8,385 nucleotides of DNA, from NCBI GenBank assembly GCA_027488265.1, contig JAIYCA010000082.1:1-8385 (forward strand). The letters are read 5' to 3'. Position numbers and translations under genes: made by a program. This DNA comes from Planctomycetaceae bacterium (GTDB lineage: Bacteria > Planctomycetota > Phycisphaerae > Phycisphaerales > SM1A02). The notes below the pieces were generated by a model. The model saw nothing but the letters and a program-made list of their open reading frames with translations. It searched no databases and was not told the origin of the DNA. Below, piece after piece: positions 7,201 to 8,385 of the stretch. Each line of letters opens with the position of its first letter. The stretch's first letter is position 1.

Positions 7201-7286
7201 TGAAGCCCCGTGAGCGAAGCCCACGCGGCTGCGACGAGCAGCATCAGACAGCGGAATGAAGCGAGGAGGGCAGAGGTAGATCGCAT
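4272..7286 (-). CDS. Large secreted Cys-rich protein made of 17 tandem repeats
   Basis: A 1004-aa protein. Residues 1-34 form a signal peptide (MRSTSALLASFRC, hydrophobic core LMLLVAAAWASL, AAAQ before the likely cleavage site). Residues 36-1004 are 17 back-to-back repeats of 53-65 aa (mean 57) with no other domain, no membrane anchor and no sorting tail. A typical unit reads AGSC-x3-HE-x-PGC-x-D-x2-CC-x2-VC, IDP-x-CC-x3-WDE-x-CV-x2-A-x4-C, then C-G, with ten cysteines. By hand count there are about 180 cysteines in total. Trp is present in all 17 units and WD in 15. The CC pairs and the signal peptide indicate a disulfide-stabilised extracellular rod or envelope/matrix protein. I recall similar VC-x2-DP-x-CC-x3-WD-x2-C repeats in large secreted myxobacterial and planctomycete proteins of unknown role, but no name. 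The ATG at 7286 has only a weak ribosome site. The FG-GAP gene lies 105 bp upstream on the same strand. Confidence 0.85.
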   Translation of the reverse strand: MRSTSALLASFRCLMLLVAAAWASLTGLQSAAAQDACGDATNDCFTTNLFSGGCSNPVCCGLVCTAEPSCCDVAWDDVCVAIAEKYCSDCGLVKDSCFQPHATPSCNNGAICEAVCSSVGFEYCCSVRWDEGCVEQAIALTDDCGDNAAGSCLVVHENPNCRDAECCETVCGIDPRCCDTTWDETCVNWAERFCRGCGNPRAGSCCYSQPTPFCNDAICCEAVCNIDPFCCAFRWDEFCAQLATDNCNIPRCLCGVDVPFQNSSCRAVHESPGCNDARCCDAVCYFDAFCCEVEWDFTCVQVALAECALTPSPDINATCSSATGSCFFPHGGEGCSQPACCGTVCVIDPSCCDSTLGGWDQACADLAIQNCNECGSIDAGSCFYPHETPGCLDRECCDDVCIIDPSCCEIEWDIFCVINAGTYCLDSAVSCGDPRTRPCAVPSYLPSCEDERCCAYVCNVLDPTCCSRAWDETCAANAVFGCDLGINNCPAAGSPLVVHGNPGCSDELCCSAVCSVDPLCCSFGWSAECVAIAKGICVTFGDCPQNGPCDSTHPTPGCEDATCCTVVCQNDPVCCEVSWSTSCVQAARSLCVPRNSWPCPCVGSCFEAHPETGGCEDEVCCAGVCNVDPTCCTESWDSGCVSIARITCCTFPGCGDICTGSCLVPHESPYCDDASCCEAVCRYEPYCCDVRWDSSCVLEARRTCIGGCGLPVSGNCFAVHNQPGCNRGDCCNAVCAAEEYEYCCQVSWDQDCVDRARKLCEDEVPECGRIGLPGCNLPHNSPSCSDQDCCEAICNIDTYCCENEWDASCVERIYGTAGCERYQAECGGRCAGTCCEAHLGPWCNDEACCDAICLIDIFCCSTQWDEFCASQARINKNCRDACPPPECGTPEAGNCCFPHDNANCNDQSCCDVVCAIDSTCCEAIWDQICAAIANDPDSGCEQCTGGSFCGDPKAGSCCNEHENVPFCEDELCCGFVCSFDESCCISGWDTTCVKLAQAFCGCGG
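4275..7178 (-). repeat. Array of 17 protein repeats, 53-65 codons each
   Basis: The units run from residue 36 to the end of the Cys-rich protein and each closes at or near a CG dipeptide. Conserved features per unit are Cys1 (GSC), a His found in 14 of 17 units, Cys2 (PGC), Cys3-Cys4 (CC), Cys5 (VC), Cys6-Cys7 (CC), Trp-Asp, Cys8, Cys9 and Cys10. Units 2 and 13 share an insertion giving FEYCC/YEYCC. Unit 6 has a two-residue insertion before WD. Units 5 and 16 have long C-terminal loops. The copies are well diverged in DNA, so they are ancient duplications. Confidence 0.85.
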
Positions 7287-7391
7287 GGGCGGATCGAGAT
7301 TTTCGGGTGCGCGAGGCGAGCGGCGGACGTATGAGGTTCGAATCGGTTTCGAGTGGAGGTCGAGTCGTCTGATGATTCGCCGAACGCTCGG
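7287..7391 (-). other. Intergenic spacer between FG-GAP and Cys-rich genes
   Basis: These 105 bp lie between the TAA of the FG-GAP gene and the ATG of the Cys-rich gene, both on the minus strand. I see no strong terminator, no clear promoter and no good Shine-Dalgarno in front of the ATG. The spacing allows either a shared transcript or an independent promoter for the Cys-rich gene. Confidence 0.4.
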
Positions 7392-8385
7392 TTATGGAAG
7401 AGTGATGAACTTTGCGGCGCCAGAGTTGAGTCCGCCGGAGTCCTTGAACGGAGCTCCGATGAGACCAAAGCCTTGCACGGCTGAAGTCGAGTAACCGAAT
7501 TCATCGCCGGTCGACGGCGTATTCGAGATTCTCATGCCGAGATACTGCGGTGCGCTTGTGCCGAGCGACTTCTGGTAGATGAAAACCGCGCCGGCGTCGA
7601 CGCGAAGCGCCGAACCAGCTGCGATGTCGGCCTTCGAGGCACCGACGATGATTTGGTAGACGTTGGAGTCGGCGGTGCGCGCGATGGACACAGCGTTTCC
7701 GAATCCGCGGACGAGCGGGTCGTCGGAGGCATACCAACCGCGGAAAGCCCACGATCCCGAGAGCGAGGTGTTGCGCTCGTAGACGTAGATGCGCCCCTTA
7801 CCTTGGCTCGCACCCGGCGCACCAACGACCGCCAAGCGGCCTTCGATCGCGACCGCTTCACCGAAGCGATATCCCGCTTGAAGTGGCGCGCCTGGTCCAA
7901 CGGGCGAACTCAAGTCGAATTGGTACGCGCTCGTCGCGGGCCAACTCGTAGCGAAACTATTCGTACTGGTTGCGCGCTCGCGAATGACGGCATAGCCCTT
8001 GCCTTCATCGCGGCCTGGTGCGCCGATGATGACTGCGACGCGCGGTGTGGTGCCCGACGTTTGAATCTGATCTTCCATGGCGACTGCTGCGCCGAAGAGA
8101 TCGTTTGGTTGCGGAGTCGGATGCGTGATCGGCGTGAGTTGCGTGCGGCGATCGGGGCGGCGAACCCCAGCGGTGACGGAGTCGTTGCTCCAGAAATACA
8201 CCGCACCACGACCTTCATTCTGGCCAGGTGCACCCGCGGCGATCAACTCTGCAACTTCATTCGGTGCATGCCCGATCGCCGTGGCGTAGCCAACAAGTGC
8301 GTAGGCATTCGCGGCGTAGGGGCCAGCACCTGCGGCAGGAGTCACTTGCCACGGAGTAGTACCACCCGTCGAGAGAGGCGACTGA
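7392..8385 (-). CDS. C-terminal part of FG-GAP (integrin-alpha-like) beta-propeller protein
   Basis: The frame is open from the right edge to a TAA at 7394-7392, giving 330 visible residues; the N-terminus, with any signal peptide, is outside the window. A GTG at 8345 is not the start, because coding sense continues upstream to the edge. Five FG-GAP blades are visible. Each runs from a GYATAI or FG-x-AVA strand to a hydrophobic strand ending in GAPG or GAS, a Gly-rich turn such as DEGKG, and a Y-x-VY/VFIY strand. The cores are AAGAPGQNEGRGAVYFW, VIIGAPGRDEGKG, AVVGAPGASQGKGRIYVY, IIVGASKADI and LIGAPFKDSGG. A full propeller has seven blades, so about two more are probably upstream. The calcium-binding Asp loop of integrins is not evident. 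The protein ends at KFITLP with no anchor. It is probably secreted and involved in binding or display; its partner is unknown. Confidence 0.75.
   Translation of the reverse strand, partial: QSPLSTGGTTPWQVTPAAGAGPYAANAYALVGYATAIGHAPNEVAELIAAGAPGQNEGRGAVYFWSNDSVTAGVRRPDRRTQLTPITHPTPQPNDLFGAAVAMEDQIQTSGTTPRVAVIIGAPGRDEGKGYAVIRERATSTNSFATSWPATSAYQFDLSSPVGPGAPLQAGYRFGEAVAIEGRLAVVGAPGASQGKGRIYVYERNTSLSGSWAFRGWYASDDPLVRGFGNAVSIARTADSNVYQIIVGASKADIAAGSALRVDAGAVFIYQKSLGTSAPQYLGMRISNTPSTGDEFGYSTSAVQGFGLIGAPFKDSGGLNSGAAKFITLP

Noticed and set aside
5460..7259. Long plus-strand open frame of 599 codons opposite the Cys-rich gene
   Set aside because: It is a shadow: TGC cysteine codons read as GCA alanine on the other strand, giving an Ala/Arg-rich product without domains. 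The minus frame has a signal peptide and a clear repeat.
7380..7391. Small hairpin CCGA/TCGG just after the FG-GAP stop
   Set aside because: Only a 4-bp stem with no following T-run; too weak to call a terminator.
7392..8345. GTG at 8345 as the start of the FG-GAP gene
   Set aside because: The frame continues open to the window edge with similar composition, only five of the usual seven blades are present, and no signal peptide follows the GTG. The gene is truncated by the window.

Overview
The window looks like a chromosomal segment of a GC-rich planctomycete, most likely a Phycisphaerae-like lineage. The main clue is the C-terminus of the protein at 222-1838. It carries two dockerin/EF-hand-like units (DVTGNGNVDAADL and DINGDGSIDAADL, each followed by AWG) and an internal DCNSDGIVDFGQIL segment. 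I associate this style of secreted protein with that phylum. That placement is from memory of the families, not from a search.

Layout, left to right. (1) 1-219, minus strand: the N-terminal 73 codons of a gene that leaves the window, possibly a planctomycete ECF-type sigma factor. (2) 222-1838, minus: a secreted 538-aa protein with a C-type-lectin-like domain, a seven-repeat RCC1-type propeller and a dockerin-like pair. (3) 1839-2259: no confident gene, but the frame of gene 2 stays open through it and encodes a possible membrane segment. (4) 2260-2832, minus: a 190-aa membrane protein with a GYF_2 domain and a CD225/dispanin-like region. (5) 2932-4245, plus: a 437-aa SAM-dependent methyltransferase with a THUMP-like C-terminal domain, divergent from gene 4. 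(6) 4272-7286, minus: a secreted 1004-aa protein that is almost entirely 17 tandem cysteine-rich repeats, convergent with gene 5. (7) 7392-8385, minus: the C-terminal part of an FG-GAP/integrin-alpha-type propeller protein that enters from the right edge.

Functionally, most of the window encodes extracellular or surface proteins built from repeats (CTLD-RCC1-dockerin, Cys-rich array, FG-GAP). Two apparently intracellular or membrane housekeeping-type genes (methyltransferase, GYF_2-CD225) sit between them as a divergent pair. I see no pathway linking all of them.

The most interesting item is the 17-unit Cys-rich protein (about 180 cysteines by hand count). The pattern of which cysteines are lost or gained together suggests testable disulfide pairings. 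I found no RNA genes, CRISPR arrays, insertion sequences, or frameshifted or broken genes.
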